This document shows, piece by piece, positions 11,735-22,010 of a stretch of DNA of 64,000 nucleotides (its first letter is position 1; each line of letters begins with the position of its first letter). This DNA comes from Brenneria rubrifaciens. Its GTDB lineage: Bacteria; Pseudomonadota; Gammaproteobacteria; Enterobacterales; Enterobacteriaceae. The stretch lies in assembly GCF_005484945.1 (NCBI RefSeq), contig NZ_CP034035.1:806001-870000 (forward strand). Reading direction: 5' to 3'. The notes under the pieces were generated by a model. The model saw nothing but the letters and a program-made list of their open reading frames with translations. It made no database searches and had not been told where the DNA came from. A program made the translations under genes and the position numbers.

Positions 11735-12327
11735 GTGGAATGTTTATCTACCCGCAGGCGCGTTTTATTGCGGGTGTTGATGAAGTGGGACGCGGTCCGT
11801 TGGTCGGCGCGGTTGTTACCGCGGCGGTTATTCTTGACCCATCCCGGCCGATTAGCGGTTTGGCTGACTCAAAACAACTGAGTGAAAAGCGCCGATTGGC
11901 GCTCTATGCTGAAATCGAAGAGAAAGCGCTCTCCTGGAGTCTGGGACGGGCCGAGCCTGAAGAGATCGACCGGTTGAATATTTTTCACGCCACCATGTTG
12001 GCGATGCAGCGAGCGGTGGCTGCACTGACCCTCACCCCTGAATTTGTGCTGATCGACGGTAATCGCTGTCCCGCGCTCGCCATGCCTGCCCAGGCAGTGG
12101 TAAAAGGGGATAGTCTGGTGGCGGAAATCAGTGCGGCGTCGATCATGGCGAAAGTCACCCGCGACCGCGAGATGGTGGAACTGGATAAACGCTTTCCCGC
12201 GTACGGTTTTGCACAGCATAAAGGTTATCCAACCGCGTTTCATTTAGAGAAACTGGCGGCTTTAGGCGCAACCGAGCTCCACCGCCGGAGTTTCGCGCCG
12301 GTAAAACGGGCATTAGGACTGGCGTAA
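11731..12327 (+). CDS. rnhB: Ribonuclease HII
   Basis: Removes ribonucleotides wrongly built into DNA by cutting 5' of the ribonucleotide in RNA/DNA hybrids. The product is 198 aa. The family motif GVDEVGRG is at residues 15-22, with catalytic D17 and E18. Further conserved segments are VLIDGNRCP and [22 protein letters not shown], which carry the remaining acidic ligands. It overlaps lpxB by 4 bp and is followed 79 bp later by dnaE. Confidence 0.97.
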   Translation: MSGMFIYPQARFIAGVDEVGRGPLVGAVVTAAVILDPSRPISGLADSKQLSEKRRLALYAEIEEKALSWSLGRAEPEEIDRLNIFHATMLAMQRAVAALTLTPEFVLIDGNRCPALAMPAQAVVKGDSLVAEISAASIMAKVTRDREMVELDKRFPAYGFAQHKGYPTAFHLEKLAALGATELHRRSFAPVKRALGLA

Positions 12328-12406
12328 GACGCGTGCACCATTAACTATCGACGCGATGGTAAACTGACTGTTGCGTCGACCTACTGATAAATTTTGGGAT
12401 CTGGCG

Positions 12407-15400
12407 ATGGCCGAACCACGTTTTGTTCACCTACGTGTTCACAGTGACTATTCCATGATCGATGGGCTGGCTAAAGTCGGGCCGCTGGTAAAAAAAGCGG
12501 CGGCGCTGGGGATGCCGGCTCTGGCGATTACCGATTTCACCAACCTGTGCGGGCTGGTGAAATTTTATGGTGGCGCGCACGGGGCGGGTATTAAACCCAT
12601 TATCGGCGCCGATGTGTTCGTCGCGAATGGAGATCTGGGCGATGAACTGGCGCATCTCACGCTACTGGCGATGGACAATGAGGGATACCAGAATTTAACT
12701 CTGCTGATTTCACGCGCTTATCAACGGGGCTATGGCGCTGCCGGTCCAACCCTCGATCGCGACTGGCTTATTGAACATCAGCACGGTCTGATTCTGTTGT
12801 CGGGCGGTCGTCACGGCGATGTCGGCAGGTTTATGTTGCGTGGCAATCAGACGCAGGCCGAGCACTGTCTGGCGTTTTATCAGCAACACTTCCCCGATCG
12901 TTATTATCTGGAGCTGATCCGCACAGGTCGGCCCGACGAAGAAAGCTATCTGCATGCGGCGGTCGAACTGGCGACGAAGCACGGTCTTCCGGTGGTCGCC
13001 ACCAACGATGTGCGTTTCATCAGTGAAGATGATTTTGATGCGCACGAAATCCGGGTCGCCATCCACGACGGTTATACGCTCGACGATCCTAAACGTCCCC
13101 GCAACTACAGCGCGCAGCAATATATGCGCACTGAAGATGAAATGTGCGAGCTATTTGCCGACATCCCCGAAGCGCTGATCAACAGCGTCGAAATTGCCAA
13201 ACGTTGTAACGTGACTATCCGCTTGGGCGAATACTTCCTGCCCAAATTCCCGACCGGGGATATGAGCACGGAAGACTATCTGGTTAAACGTTCAAAAGAG
13301 GGGTTGGAGGAGCGTCTAGAATTTCTGTTTCCCGACCCGGAAATTCGGGCGCAAAAACGTCCTGGATATGATGAGCGTCTGGACATTGAACTCGGTGTTA
13401 TCAACCAGATGGGGTTCCCCGGTTACTTCCTGATCGTGATGGAGTTTATCCAGTGGTCCAAAGACAACAACGTTCCAGTGGGGCCGGGACGGGGTTCTGG
13501 CGCGGGATCGCTGGTGGCCTATGCGCTGAAAATTACCGACCTGGACCCGCTGGAGTTCGACCTGCTGTTTGAACGTTTTCTTAACCCGGAACGCGTGTCC
13601 ATGCCTGACTTTGACGTCGATTTCTGTATGGAAAAACGCGATTTGGTGATTGAGCACGTTGCGGAAATGTATGGTCGTGACGCGGTTTCACAGATTATTA
13701 CCTTTGGTACGATGGCGGCGAAAGCGGTTATTCGCGACGTGGGCCGCGTACTGGGCCATCCCTATGGTTTTGTCGATCGTATTTCCAAGCTGGTGCCGCC
13801 CGATCCGGGCATGACGTTGGAAAAAGCCTTCGCCGCCGAACCCCAACTGCCTGAAATTTATGAGGCCGACGAGGAAGTCCGGGCCCTGATTGATATGGCG
13901 CGCAAGCTGGAGGGCGTAACGCGTAATGCCGGTAAACACGCCGGCGGGGTGGTGATATCGCCAACCAAAATCACCGATTTCGCACCGCTGTACTGCGATG
14001 CGGAAGGTAACCATCCGGTTACCCAGTTTGATAAAAGCGACGTTGAATATGCCGGGCTGGTGAAGTTCGACTTCCTCGGCCTGAGAACGCTGACCATCAT
14101 CGATTGGGCGTTGGAAATGATCAACGCGCGGCGGGCGAAGCAAGGGCTGGAGCCGATAGATATCGCCGCGATCCCACTCGATGACAAGAAGAGTTTCGAC
14201 ATGCTGCAACGCTCGGAAACCACTGCGGTATTCCAGCTTGAATCGCGCGGCATGAAAGATTTGATTAAGCGCCTGAAGCCTGACTGCTTTGAAGATATGA
14301 TTGCGTTGGTGGCGTTGTTCCGCCCTGGCCCGCTACAGTCCGGCATGGTGGATAATTTTATCGACCGCAAGCATGGCCGTGAGGCCATCTCCTATCCTGA
14401 TATCGAATGGCAGCATGAGTCGCTTAAACCGGTGCTGGAACCGACCTATGGCATTATTTTGTATCAGGAACAGGTGATGCAGATTGCTCAGGTTCTGGCG
14501 GGATATACGCTGGGCGGGGCAGACATGTTGCGCCGGGCGATGGGTAAAAAGAACCCGGTCGAAATGGCCAAGCAGCGCGGCGGTTTTGAAGAAGGCGCCA
14601 AATCACGGGGCATTGACGGTGAGCTGGCGGTCAAAATCTTCGATCTGGTGGAGAAATTCGCCGGTTATGGCTTTAACAAATCACACTCCGCGGCCTATGC
14701 GCTGGTTTCCTATCAGACGCTATGGCTGAAAGCGCATTATCCCGCCGAATTCATGGCGGCGGTGATGACCGCCGATATGGACAATACCGATAAAGTGGTG
14801 GGACTGGTTGACGAATGCTGGCGGATGGGGTTAAAAATCCTGCCGCCGGATATTAACAGCGGGCTTTACCATTTCCACGTTAACGATGACGGTGAAATCG
14901 TTTACGGTATCGGGGCGATCAAAGGCGTGGGTGAAGGCCCGATTGAAGCCATTATCGAGGCGCGTAATCAGGATGGTTATTTCAAGGAACTGTTTGATCT
15001 CTGCGCCCGGACGGATATCAAGAAGCTGAACCGCAGGGTACTGGAAAAGCTGATCATGTCCGGGGCGTTTGATCGCCTGGGTCCACACCGTGCCGCGCTG
15101 ATGAATTCATTGGGCGACGCGCTGAAGGCTGCCGATCAGCATGCCAAAGCGGAGGCGATCGGCCAGGTCGACATGTTTGGCGTGCTGGCGGACGCGCCGG
15201 AGCAGGTTGAACAATCCTACAGCACGGTTCCGCCGTGGCCGGAGCAGGTGGTGCTGGACGGTGAGCGGGAGACGCTGGGGCTCTATCTGACCGGCCACCC
15301 GATCACCCAGTATCTTAAGGAAATCGAACGCTATGCCAGCGGCTTGCGTTTGAAAGATATGCACCCGACGGAGCGGGGAAAAATGACCACGGCCGTCGGG

Positions 15401-15889
15401 CTGGTATTGGCCGCCCGCGTCATGGTGACCAAGCGGGGAAACCGCATTGGCGTTTGTACGCTGGACGATCGTTCAGGCCGCCTTGAAATTATGCTCTTTA
15501 CCGATGCGCTGGAAAAATATCAGCATTTGTTGGAAAAAGACCGTATCCTGATCGCCAGCGGACAGGTCAGCTTTGATGACTTTAGCGGCGGGCTTAAAAT
15601 GACCGTCCGCGAATTGATGGACATCAGCGAAGCGCGGGAAAAATATGCGCGCGGGCTTGCTATCTCGCTGACCGATAGGCAAATTGATGACCAGCTATTA
15701 AACCGTCTCCGCCAATCGTTGGAACCCCATCGTTCGGGGACGATCCCAGTGCATCTCTATTACCAGCGGGAAGATGCGCGCGCAAGGTTGCGCTTCGGCG
15801 CCGCGTGGCGAATCACGCCGACCGATACGTTGCTCAATGAGCTGCGCGCACTCGTGGGTAATGAGCAGGTGGAACTGGAATTTGACTAA
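12407..15889 (+). CDS. dnaE: DNA polymerase III alpha subunit
   Basis: Catalytic subunit of the replicative polymerase. The start at 12407 ([16 protein letters not shown]) gives 1160 aa, exactly the E. coli length; an upstream in-frame ATG adds 12 unrelated residues. The PHP domain is at about 1-280 and the C-family polymerase core at about 280-910. The metal-binding motif PDFDVDF places D401 and D403 as in E. coli. The Gly-rich [16 protein letters not shown] motif is present, and an OB-fold and tau-binding C-terminus close the protein. accA follows after 12 bp. Confidence 0.97.
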   Translation: MAEPRFVHLRVHSDYSMIDGLAKVGPLVKKAAALGMPALAITDFTNLCGLVKFYGGAHGAGIKPIIGADVFVANGDLGDELAHLTLLAMDNEGYQNLTLLISRAYQRGYGAAGPTLDRDWLIEHQHGLILLSGGRHGDVGRFMLRGNQTQAEHCLAFYQQHFPDRYYLELIRTGRPDEESYLHAAVELATKHGLPVVATNDVRFISEDDFDAHEIRVAIHDGYTLDDPKRPRNYSAQQYMRTEDEMCELFADIPEALINSVEIAKRCNVTIRLGEYFLPKFPTGDMSTEDYLVKRSKEGLEERLEFLFPDPEIRAQKRPGYDERLDIELGVINQMGFPGYFLIVMEFIQWSKDNNVPVGPGRGSGAGSLVAYALKITDLDPLEFDLLFERFLNPERVSMPDFDVDFCMEKRDLVIEHVAEMYGRDAVSQIITFGTMAAKAVIRDVGRVLGHPYGFVDRISKLVPPDPGMTLEKAFAAEPQLPEIYEADEEVRALIDMARKLEGVTRNAGKHAGGVVISPTKITDFAPLYCDAEGNHPVTQFDKSDVEYAGLVKFDFLGLRTLTIIDWALEMINARRAKQGLEPIDIAAIPLDDKKSFDMLQRSETTAVFQLESRGMKDLIKRLKPDCFEDMIALVALFRPGPLQSGMVDNFIDRKHGREAISYPDIEWQHESLKPVLEPTYGIILYQEQVMQIAQVLAGYTLGGADMLRRAMGKKNPVEMAKQRGGFEEGAKSRGIDGELAVKIFDLVEKFAGYGFNKSHSAAYALVSYQTLWLKAHYPAEFMAAVMTADMDNTDKVVGLVDECWRMGLKILPPDINSGLYHFHVNDDGEIVYGIGAIKGVGEGPIEAIIEARNQDGYFKELFDLCARTDIKKLNRRVLEKLIMSGAFDRLGPHRAALMNSLGDALKAADQHAKAEAIGQVDMFGVLADAPEQVEQSYSTVPPWPEQVVLDGERETLGLYLTGHPITQYLKEIERYASGLRLKDMHPTERGKMTTAVGLVLAARVMVTKRGNRIGVCTLDDRSGRLEIMLFTDALEKYQHLLEKDRILIASGQVSFDDFSGGLKMTVRELMDISEAREKYARGLAISLTDRQIDDQLLNRLRQSLEPHRSGTIPVHLYYQREDARARLRFGAAWRITPTDTLLNELRALVGNEQVELEFD

Positions 15890-15901
15890 TATGGGAATAC
15901 T

Positions 15902-16861
15902 ATGAGTCTGAATTTTCTTGATTTTGAGCAGCCGATTGCAGAGTTGGAAGCGAAAATTGACTCGCTGACCGCAGTCAGCCGTCAAGACGAAAAATTAGAT
16001 ATTAATCTGGACGAAGAAGTCCAGCGGCTACGTGAAAAGAGCGTTGAACTGACGCGTAAAATTTTCTCCGATCTGGGCGCCTGGCAGATCGCGCAGTTGG
16101 CGCGTCATCCGCAGCGTCCGTATACGCTTGATTACATCAAACATATTTTTACCGACTTTGATGAGTTGGCGGGCGATCGCGCCTATGCCGATGATAAAGC
16201 GATTGTCGGTGGGATTGCGCGTCTGGATGGTCGTCCGGTGATGATTATTGGTCATCAGAAAGGGCGTGAAACCAAAGAAAAAATCCGTCGAAACTTTGGA
16301 ATGCCCGCGCCGGAAGGCTATCGCAAAGCGCTGCGCCTGATGGAAATGGCTGAACGTTTCAAGATGCCGATCCTCACTTTTATTGATACGCCGGGTGCTT
16401 ATCCCGGCGTCGGCGCAGAAGAGCGCGGCCAGTCCGAGGCGATTGCCCGTAACCTGCGTGAAATGTCGACATTGCGCGTGCCGATTGTCTGTACCGTTAT
16501 TGGCGAAGGAGGTTCAGGCGGCGCGCTGGCCATAGGCGTTGGCGATAAAGTCAATATGCTGCAATACAGCACCTATTCCGTTATTTCCCCGGAAGGCTGC
16601 GCTTCTATCCTGTGGAAGAGCGCGGACAAAGCGCCACTGGCTGCTGAAGCGATGGGCATTACCGCCCCGCGTCTGAAAGAACTGAAAATGATTGATAGTG
16701 TTATCCCTGAACCGTTGGGATCGGCGCATCGTAACGTTGCAGCGATGGCGGAGTCGTTGAAAGCGCAATTACTGACCGATCTACATGCTCTGGACGGTCT
16801 GAGCGAAGAAGAACTGCTTAACCGTCGGTATCAGCGCCTGATGAATTACGGCTACTGCTGA
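15902..16861 (+). CDS. accA: Acetyl-CoA carboxylase carboxyltransferase alpha subunit
   Basis: With AccD, forms the carboxyltransferase that makes malonyl-CoA, the first committed step of fatty-acid synthesis. The product is 319 aa, the E. coli length. The crotonase-like fold shows the carboxybiotin-binding segments [20 protein letters not shown] and [15 protein letters not shown]. An N-terminal coiled segment precedes the core. It is the last gene of the large + strand block and is followed by a Rho-independent terminator. In E. coli ldcC follows; here it is absent. Confidence 0.98.
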   Translation: MSLNFLDFEQPIAELEAKIDSLTAVSRQDEKLDINLDEEVQRLREKSVELTRKIFSDLGAWQIAQLARHPQRPYTLDYIKHIFTDFDELAGDRAYADDKAIVGGIARLDGRPVMIIGHQKGRETKEKIRRNFGMPAPEGYRKALRLMEMAERFKMPILTFIDTPGAYPGVGAEERGQSEAIARNLREMSTLRVPIVCTVIGEGGSGGALAIGVGDKVNMLQYSTYSVISPEGCASILWKSADKAPLAAEAMGITAPRLKELKMIDSVIPEPLGSAHRNVAAMAESLKAQLLTDLHALDGLSEEELLNRRYQRLMNYGYC

Positions 16862-16895
16862 TAGTCCGCCGTTACCGCGGCAATGATTGACACAG

Positions 16896-16928
16896 GCCCG
16901 TCATCCAACAACTGGATGGCGGGCTTTT
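16896..16928 (+). terminator. Rho-independent terminator after accA
   Basis: Stem GCCCGTCATCC / GGATGGCGGGC with one mismatch, a 7-nt loop and a T5 tract. It lies between accA (+) and lutC (-) and separates the two convergent units. Confidence 0.85.
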
Positions 16929-16951
16929 TCATGGGTACTGGTTGTGTTACA

Positions 16952-17656
16952 TCAGCAGTCTTCAATAATCAGATAGGCCGCGTTCACCGGCCCATGTACG
17001 CCGATAACTTTAATCAATTCAATGTCCGCCGTGGAACTGGGACCGGCAATCAGATTGATGCAGGCGGGCATACGTTCACCGTTTTGCGCCATAGAGTGTA
17101 ATCGCTGCGCCAACTGCGCCACACGCGGCAGGATGTTGCTTTTGCGCAACACAAAGATAGAGGACTCAGGCAGCAGACTGATCGAGCAACCGCGCTCTGG
17201 CGCGGAAAACAGCACCACGCCGCCAGATTCCGTCAGCCCCGCTTCAGCGTAGACCACGCCAATCTTCGCTTGTTCGGCAAGGCGAATATTCTCCTCCTGG
17301 GCCGCAGGGTGCCAGATATGCGCGTTGTAATGCTGTTGCAAAGTCTGCGTAATGCCCAGTTCTTCCAGACGCGCGTCACCGCTCACGATCACGGGCGTTT
17401 GGCCGTACTCTTCGCACAGCGCCAACAGATTTTCCTGTAACGCCTCTGCCGATGTCACTACACAGTTGGCCTTGAGGGTGGTTCGGGCGAAATCGACAAA
17501 TGCCTGACAGCGTTGATCCGGCGACAGCTCCGTCAGGCGCGTTTGCGCCAGCAACGTCGTCTCTGTGATGGCGCAAACGGGTCTATGACGCACTTCCCGG
17601 CCAAGTTGTGTGGCAATTTCCGCTAAAAAGTCGTCACGGTTTTGTTGATTAAGCAT
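16952..17656 (-). CDS. lutC: Lactate utilization protein C (LUD domain)
   Basis: Member of the LUD family, the YkgG/LutC subunit of the three-part iron-sulfur L-lactate oxidising system that converts lactate to pyruvate. The product is 234 aa. The conserved motif GVVYAEAGLTESGGVVLFS and the C-terminal LIAGPSSTADIELIKVIGVHGP match the family. Its start overlaps the stop of lutB by one base (TAATG), so translation is coupled. It is last in the minus-strand unit permease-lutA-lutB-lutC. The assignment of the substrate as L-lactate rests on family knowledge and the permease neighbour. Confidence 0.93.
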   Translation of the reverse strand: MLNQQNRDDFLAEIATQLGREVRHRPVCAITETTLLAQTRLTELSPDQRCQAFVDFARTTLKANCVVTSAEALQENLLALCEEYGQTPVIVSGDARLEELGITQTLQQHYNAHIWHPAAQEENIRLAEQAKIGVVYAEAGLTESGGVVLFSAPERGCSISLLPESSIFVLRKSNILPRVAQLAQRLHSMAQNGERMPACINLIAGPSSTADIELIKVIGVHGPVNAAYLIIEDC

Positions 17657-19077
17657 TATTTTTTCCCCTCGGACTGATGACGTTTAAACCAGCTGCGAAA
17701 GCTTTCGCCATCTGCTTCCGGCAAGTCGCGCGCCTGCGTCCATGCACCCAGCGCCCCAATATTAAATGGCGCTTTACCATCCTTAATCATCCACCCGGCG
17801 GCTTTGGCGCCCATCACCATGCCCACTTTCCATAAACCGGGATGGGCGTTGGCGTAGTTGAAGAGTTTTATGCTTCGTTGCTCCGTTTTGGGCGTGAGCC
17901 CCTGTTCCGCCATGACGCGACGGTGTTTGAGCAGCAACTGCGCCAGCGGGATTTTCACCGGACACACCTGGTTACAGGCGGTACAGAGTGAACAGGCGTA
18001 AGGCAGATCTTTAAAATCCTTGTAGCCGCCCAACAACGGCGACAGTACGGAACCGATAGGGCCGGGATAGATTGAACCGTAACCGTGTCCGCCGATGTGA
18101 CGATAGGCCGGACAGGTATTGATGCAGGCGCCGCAGCGGATGCAGCGCAGGACCGAGCGGAATTCGGACCCCAACACCTGAGAGCGTCCGTTATCGATGA
18201 TGACCAGATGAAATTCCTCCGGGCCGTCAATGTCGTCTTCCCGACGCGGGCCGGTCAGCCACGTATTGTAACCGGTTAGGCGGGCGCCTACCGCGCTGCG
18301 GCATAGCATGGTGATCAAGACGTCGACTTCGGCGAAAGTGGGCGCAATACGCTCCATGCCCATCACCGCGATATGGGTTTTCGGCAGGGTGGTGCATAGC
18401 CGCCCATTGCCTTCATTTGTCACCAGACAGACCGACCCCGTTTCGGCGACGGCGAAATTACAGCCGGTAATACCAATCTCCGCGGTCAGAAAATCCTGAC
18501 GGATCTTCCGGCGGATAAATAGGGTCATCGCTTCCGGGGTTTCCGGGCCGCTGTAGCCTAAGCGTTCTTTCAATATGCGCTGGATTTGGTGGCGGTCTTT
18601 ATGAATAGCGGGGACGACGATATGTGACGGCGGATCTTCATCCAACTGGAGAATATATTCGCCCAGATCGGTTTCCACCACCGTGATGCCCGCCTGCTGG
18701 AGCACCTGGTTCATGCCAATCTCTTCCGTGACCATGGATTTTGACTTCACCACCTTTTTGGCTTGCTTGGCTTGCGCGACCTTCAGAATATAGTCGGTGG
18801 CCTGTTCGCAGGTGCGGGCAAAAAAGACGTGTCCGCCATTTTCGTTCACTTTTTCTGTCAACTGGTACAGATAGGCATCCAGGTTTTCCAGTACGTGATT
18901 ACGGATTTGTTCCGCCTGATCGCGCCATTGTTCCCAGTTACCCAGTTCTTCCACCATCTTTTGCCGGTTGCCGCCGATGCGCTCCTGCGCCATGGAAACA
19001 TTGCGACGCATGATATTGTCCTGCATTTCCGCATTGATGCGCGGCCTGAAATCGACTTTACTGGTTTTCAAATACAT
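17656..19077 (-). CDS. lutB: Lactate utilization iron-sulfur protein B
   Basis: LutB/YkgF-type subunit of the L-lactate dehydrogenase complex. The start at 19077 (MYLKTSKVDFRPR) gives 473 aa. A GGGGG ribosome site lies just upstream, and the in-frame extension to 19176 overlaps lutA. The N-terminal LUD domain is followed by two ferredoxin-type [4Fe-4S] motifs, CIRCGACINTCP and CSLCTACNQVCP (about residues 310-370). It is spaced 11 bp from lutA and shares one base with lutC. The complex is cytoplasmic and should pass electrons to the respiratory chain. Confidence 0.95.
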   Translation of the reverse strand: MYLKTSKVDFRPRINAEMQDNIMRRNVSMAQERIGGNRQKMVEELGNWEQWRDQAEQIRNHVLENLDAYLYQLTEKVNENGGHVFFARTCEQATDYILKVAQAKQAKKVVKSKSMVTEEIGMNQVLQQAGITVVETDLGEYILQLDEDPPSHIVVPAIHKDRHQIQRILKERLGYSGPETPEAMTLFIRRKIRQDFLTAEIGITGCNFAVAETGSVCLVTNEGNGRLCTTLPKTHIAVMGMERIAPTFAEVDVLITMLCRSAVGARLTGYNTWLTGPRREDDIDGPEEFHLVIIDNGRSQVLGSEFRSVLRCIRCGACINTCPAYRHIGGHGYGSIYPGPIGSVLSPLLGGYKDFKDLPYACSLCTACNQVCPVKIPLAQLLLKHRRVMAEQGLTPKTEQRSIKLFNYANAHPGLWKVGMVMGAKAAGWMIKDGKAPFNIGALGAWTQARDLPEADGESFRSWFKRHQSEGKK

Positions 19078-19088
19078 CAGCGGCCCCC

Positions 19089-19808
19089 TTATCGGCTCAT
19101 CAATACTTCGGCGATATGCATCACCTTGACGGAATGGTTTTCCCGGCTTAGCCTGCCGCCGATATTTATCAGGCAACTGACGTCGGCGCTAATCAGATAG
19201 TCCGGCTGCGGCGCCGTCAGATGCCGCACTTTTTCCTTGACCATTTCACCGGAGATTTCGGCCATCTTGACCGAAAAGGTGCCGCCGAAACCGCAGCAGG
19301 TTTCCTGGTGTTCAAACGGCATCAGTTCAAGTTCTTCTACATGGTTTAGCAGCGTAAGCGGCGCATCGGTGACGCCCAGCTTACGGGACAGGCTACAGGA
19401 TGGGTGGTATACCGCCTTACCGGGCAGGCGAGCGCCCACATTGACCACGCCCAGAACATCGACGATAAACGAGGTAAGATCCTGCATTCGTGCGGACACG
19501 GCCTGCGCGCGCTGCGCCCACGCTGGTTCATCGCTCAGGTAGCCAGCATAGCTTTTGATGGCATAGGTACAGGAGCCGGCCGGGGACACAATCGGATAAT
19601 CATTTTCTTCCAGCGCCATGATCAGGGACTTCATGGCGGGTTTCGCGTCCTCGACATAGCCGCTGTTCAGCGCGGGCTGGCCGCAGCAGCCCTGCTTTTC
19701 GGGAAAAAATACGTTACAGCCCAACTGCTCAAGCAGCAGCACCGTGTCACGCGCCATCTTGGCCTTTAAGACATCACCAAGGCAGGTGACATAAAAATTG
19801 ATATTCAT
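19089..19808 (-). CDS. lutA: Lactate utilization protein A (CCG domains)
   Basis: LutA/YkgE-type subunit with two cysteine-rich CCG domains, visible as CCGQPALNSG and CCGFGGTFSVKMAEISGEMVKEKV. Known family role: heterodisulfide-reductase-like electron transfer within the LutABC L-lactate oxidation system. I start it at 19808 (MNINFYVTCLGD), which gives 239 aa and matches the E. coli YkgE N-terminus. A GGAG site lies 9 bp upstream. It is the first enzyme gene after the permease. Confidence 0.94.
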   Translation of the reverse strand: MNINFYVTCLGDVLKAKMARDTVLLLEQLGCNVFFPEKQGCCGQPALNSGYVEDAKPAMKSLIMALEENDYPIVSPAGSCTYAIKSYAGYLSDEPAWAQRAQAVSARMQDLTSFIVDVLGVVNVGARLPGKAVYHPSCSLSRKLGVTDAPLTLLNHVEELELMPFEHQETCCGFGGTFSVKMAEISGEMVKEKVRHLTAPQPDYLISADVSCLINIGGRLSRENHSVKVMHIAEVLMSR

Positions 19809-19907
19809 TGACGTTTGCTCCATTGACAACAGTTAAACGTTAGCCGGGCTGATAAGTTTTTTGGCTGTATTTTTATCTAATTCAAAGTGCTTATGTTGTT
19901 TGGCGGC

Positions 19908-21440
19908 CTAATAAAAAAAATAGTACAGGGCGCTGACCTTAAACCCGAGAATGACGATGTAGATCAGACAATAGCGCAACACGCCGGACATAATGGCGCT
20001 GCTCTGCCCTTCCAGGCGTGTTGCTGATACGGCTATCGAGATGCTCTGCGGCGAGATCATTTTCCCGCCCGTTGCGCCAGAGGTGTTGGCCGCCGCCAGC
20101 AGGAGCGGATCGGTGCCTATTTGTTGCGCCGCGGTGGTTTGCAGCTTGCCGAACAACACGTTGGAGTTGGTGTCGCTGCCGGTGACGAAAGTACCCAGCG
20201 CGCCAATCAGCGGTGCAATGAAGACGTAGCCGCGTCCGGTGATCGCCACCAGCGAGTTGGCGACATCGCCGATCATGCCGCTGGTGTCCATCACCGTTGC
20301 CATGGCGACGATAGCGCAAATGGCGATGATGGCGTTTTTTAGTTGCACGACGGTGCGCCACAGGACGTCAAGCATGGCGCCTGGCCGCGCGCCCTGAATC
20401 GCGCCGCCGGTCAACGTGGCGAGAATAATCAGTACGCCGGGGGTGCCCAGCCATTCGATTTTCAGCAGCAGCGTCTGCCCGGTGCTCAGCGCCAAAGGGA
20501 ACTGTGAGGCAATCAGGCCGACGGTCTGCTTCAGCGCGGGAAACAGCGGAGAACACAGCAGGATAAAGATAAAGGTCAGCAGGTATATCGAACCCGCTCG
20601 TAACATCTCACCGCGGCGGTATGTCGTCTTTGGCGGCGCTTGTTCGGCGGCCTGAACGGGAGGCCGGCGTTTGGCCAGCCACATGACGACGGCGATGCTG
20701 ACCAGGCTGCCGGCGAAAGCGGGCAGTTCGGCGCCAATGTATGCCGCGACCAGATACTGTGGCACCAGCGAGGCGATCCCGCACATCAGCGTGATAAATA
20801 CCACGCCGCGCAGCGCACGAATACCGCCATTGGTAATGGCGATAATGACAAACGGCAGCAGCAGATTGAATAGCGCAAGCTGAATGATCACCATGCCGCC
20901 AAGCTCCGTTACCGGCAGGCCGGTTTGCTGCGCCAGAATCGTTACCGGAATACCCACGGCGCCAAAAGCGGTTGGCACGGTATTGGCCACCAGCGAGGCA
21001 ATGGCGGCCTTAAGCGGATTGAAACCCAACGCAATCAGCAGGCTGATTGGAATGGCGACGGCGGTGCCGAACCCCGCGGCGGCCTCCAGAAACCCGCCGA
21101 AACACCAGGCAATCAGTAAAACCTGAATGCGGGGATCGTCGCTGATGGTGGCCAGCGTGTTTTTTAGTACTTCCATGGCGCCGGTTTTCTGCATCAGGTT
21201 GTAGCTGTAGATTGCGCCGAGTATCACGATTACAATCGGCCACAGTCCTTTGGTTGCGCCGTACAGTGATGACAGCAGCAGGTCTGATGGCGATGACTGC
21301 CAGTACCAACCGGCAATAATCAGCGTCAAGCCCAGTGCAACCAGAACGGAATAGTGCACAGGTGTTTTCAACCATAGGATCATCAAGATCAAGACAATTA
21401 ACGGGGAACTACCCAAAAAAAACATCTGTGGGTCAAACAT
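19908..21440 (-). CDS. L-lactate permease family transporter
   Basis: 510-aa membrane protein of the lactate permease family (LldP/GlcA). It has about 12-14 membrane segments and the conserved region IAWCFGGFLEAAAGFGTAVAIP near residue 110. The C-terminal half shows VTGSDTNSNVLFGKLQTTAAQQIG and NTSGATGGKMISPQSISIA, which are family signatures. It is somewhat shorter than E. coli LldP (551). It is first in the unit with lutABC 100 bp downstream, so it most likely imports lactate for that complex. Glycolate or another 2-hydroxy acid cannot be excluded. Confidence 0.9.
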   Translation of the reverse strand: MFDPQMFFLGSSPLIVLILMILWLKTPVHYSVLVALGLTLIIAGWYWQSSPSDLLLSSLYGATKGLWPIVIVILGAIYSYNLMQKTGAMEVLKNTLATISDDPRIQVLLIAWCFGGFLEAAAGFGTAVAIPISLLIALGFNPLKAAIASLVANTVPTAFGAVGIPVTILAQQTGLPVTELGGMVIIQLALFNLLLPFVIIAITNGGIRALRGVVFITLMCGIASLVPQYLVAAYIGAELPAFAGSLVSIAVVMWLAKRRPPVQAAEQAPPKTTYRRGEMLRAGSIYLLTFIFILLCSPLFPALKQTVGLIASQFPLALSTGQTLLLKIEWLGTPGVLIILATLTGGAIQGARPGAMLDVLWRTVVQLKNAIIAICAIVAMATVMDTSGMIGDVANSLVAITGRGYVFIAPLIGALGTFVTGSDTNSNVLFGKLQTTAAQQIGTDPLLLAAANTSGATGGKMISPQSISIAVSATRLEGQSSAIMSGVLRYCLIYIVILGFKVSALYYFFY

Positions 21441-21617
21441 ACCGACTCCTTTTTATTGATTTAGATTGTTATTGCTGAGCCTGGGATTAAAACGTGAACT
21501 GTATCAGCAGTCGGGATAGGGGGGTCTGTGAGGTGAATCGTTTCGAGTGAAGAGAATGATAAAATCTTTAGCATCAAATGATATAGATCAATCCGTGGGA
21601 CAGAATAGGGTCGCGTT

Positions 21618-22007
21618 ATGTTAAAGCTGGGCGGTGTTCACCATATTGCTATCATTGTTGCCGATTATTCGCGCAGCAAAAGATTCTATTGCGATATTCT
21701 CGGGTTTACCCTGATTAATGAGGTCTATCGGGCAGAGCGGGACTCCTGGAAAGGGGATTTGGCGTTAAATGAATGTTATCTGATAGAGCTATTTTCGTTC
21801 CCTTCTCCGCCGCCGCGGGTCAGCCAGCCTGAGGCGTGCGGTCTGCGACATCTTGCGTTTGCCGTCGAGAACGTTGAGCAGGCTGTTGCTTCGCTGACCC
21901 ATGCCGGTGTGAGTTGCGAACCGGTGCGCATCGATCCTGAAACGCAACGACGGTTTACTTTTTTCTGCGATCCCGATGGATTGCCCCTGGAACTGTATGA
22001 GGCTTAA
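21618..22007 (+). CDS. yaeR: VOC family protein YaeR
   Basis: 129-aa single vicinal-oxygen-chelate domain protein, closely like E. coli YaeR (also called GloA2), a glyoxalase I homologue. Start MLKLGGVHHIAIIVADY; the two babab modules are seen in YSRSKRFYCDILGFTL and GLRHLAFAVENVEQAV. Metal-ligand candidates are H9 or H10 and the C-terminal Glu in LPLELYE. Substrate not known with certainty. It ends 3 bp before tilS, so the two are probably co-translated. Confidence 0.93.
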   Translation: MLKLGGVHHIAIIVADYSRSKRFYCDILGFTLINEVYRAERDSWKGDLALNECYLIELFSFPSPPPRVSQPEACGLRHLAFAVENVEQAVASLTHAGVSCEPVRIDPETQRRFTFFCDPDGLPLELYEA

Positions 22008-22010
22008 GCC

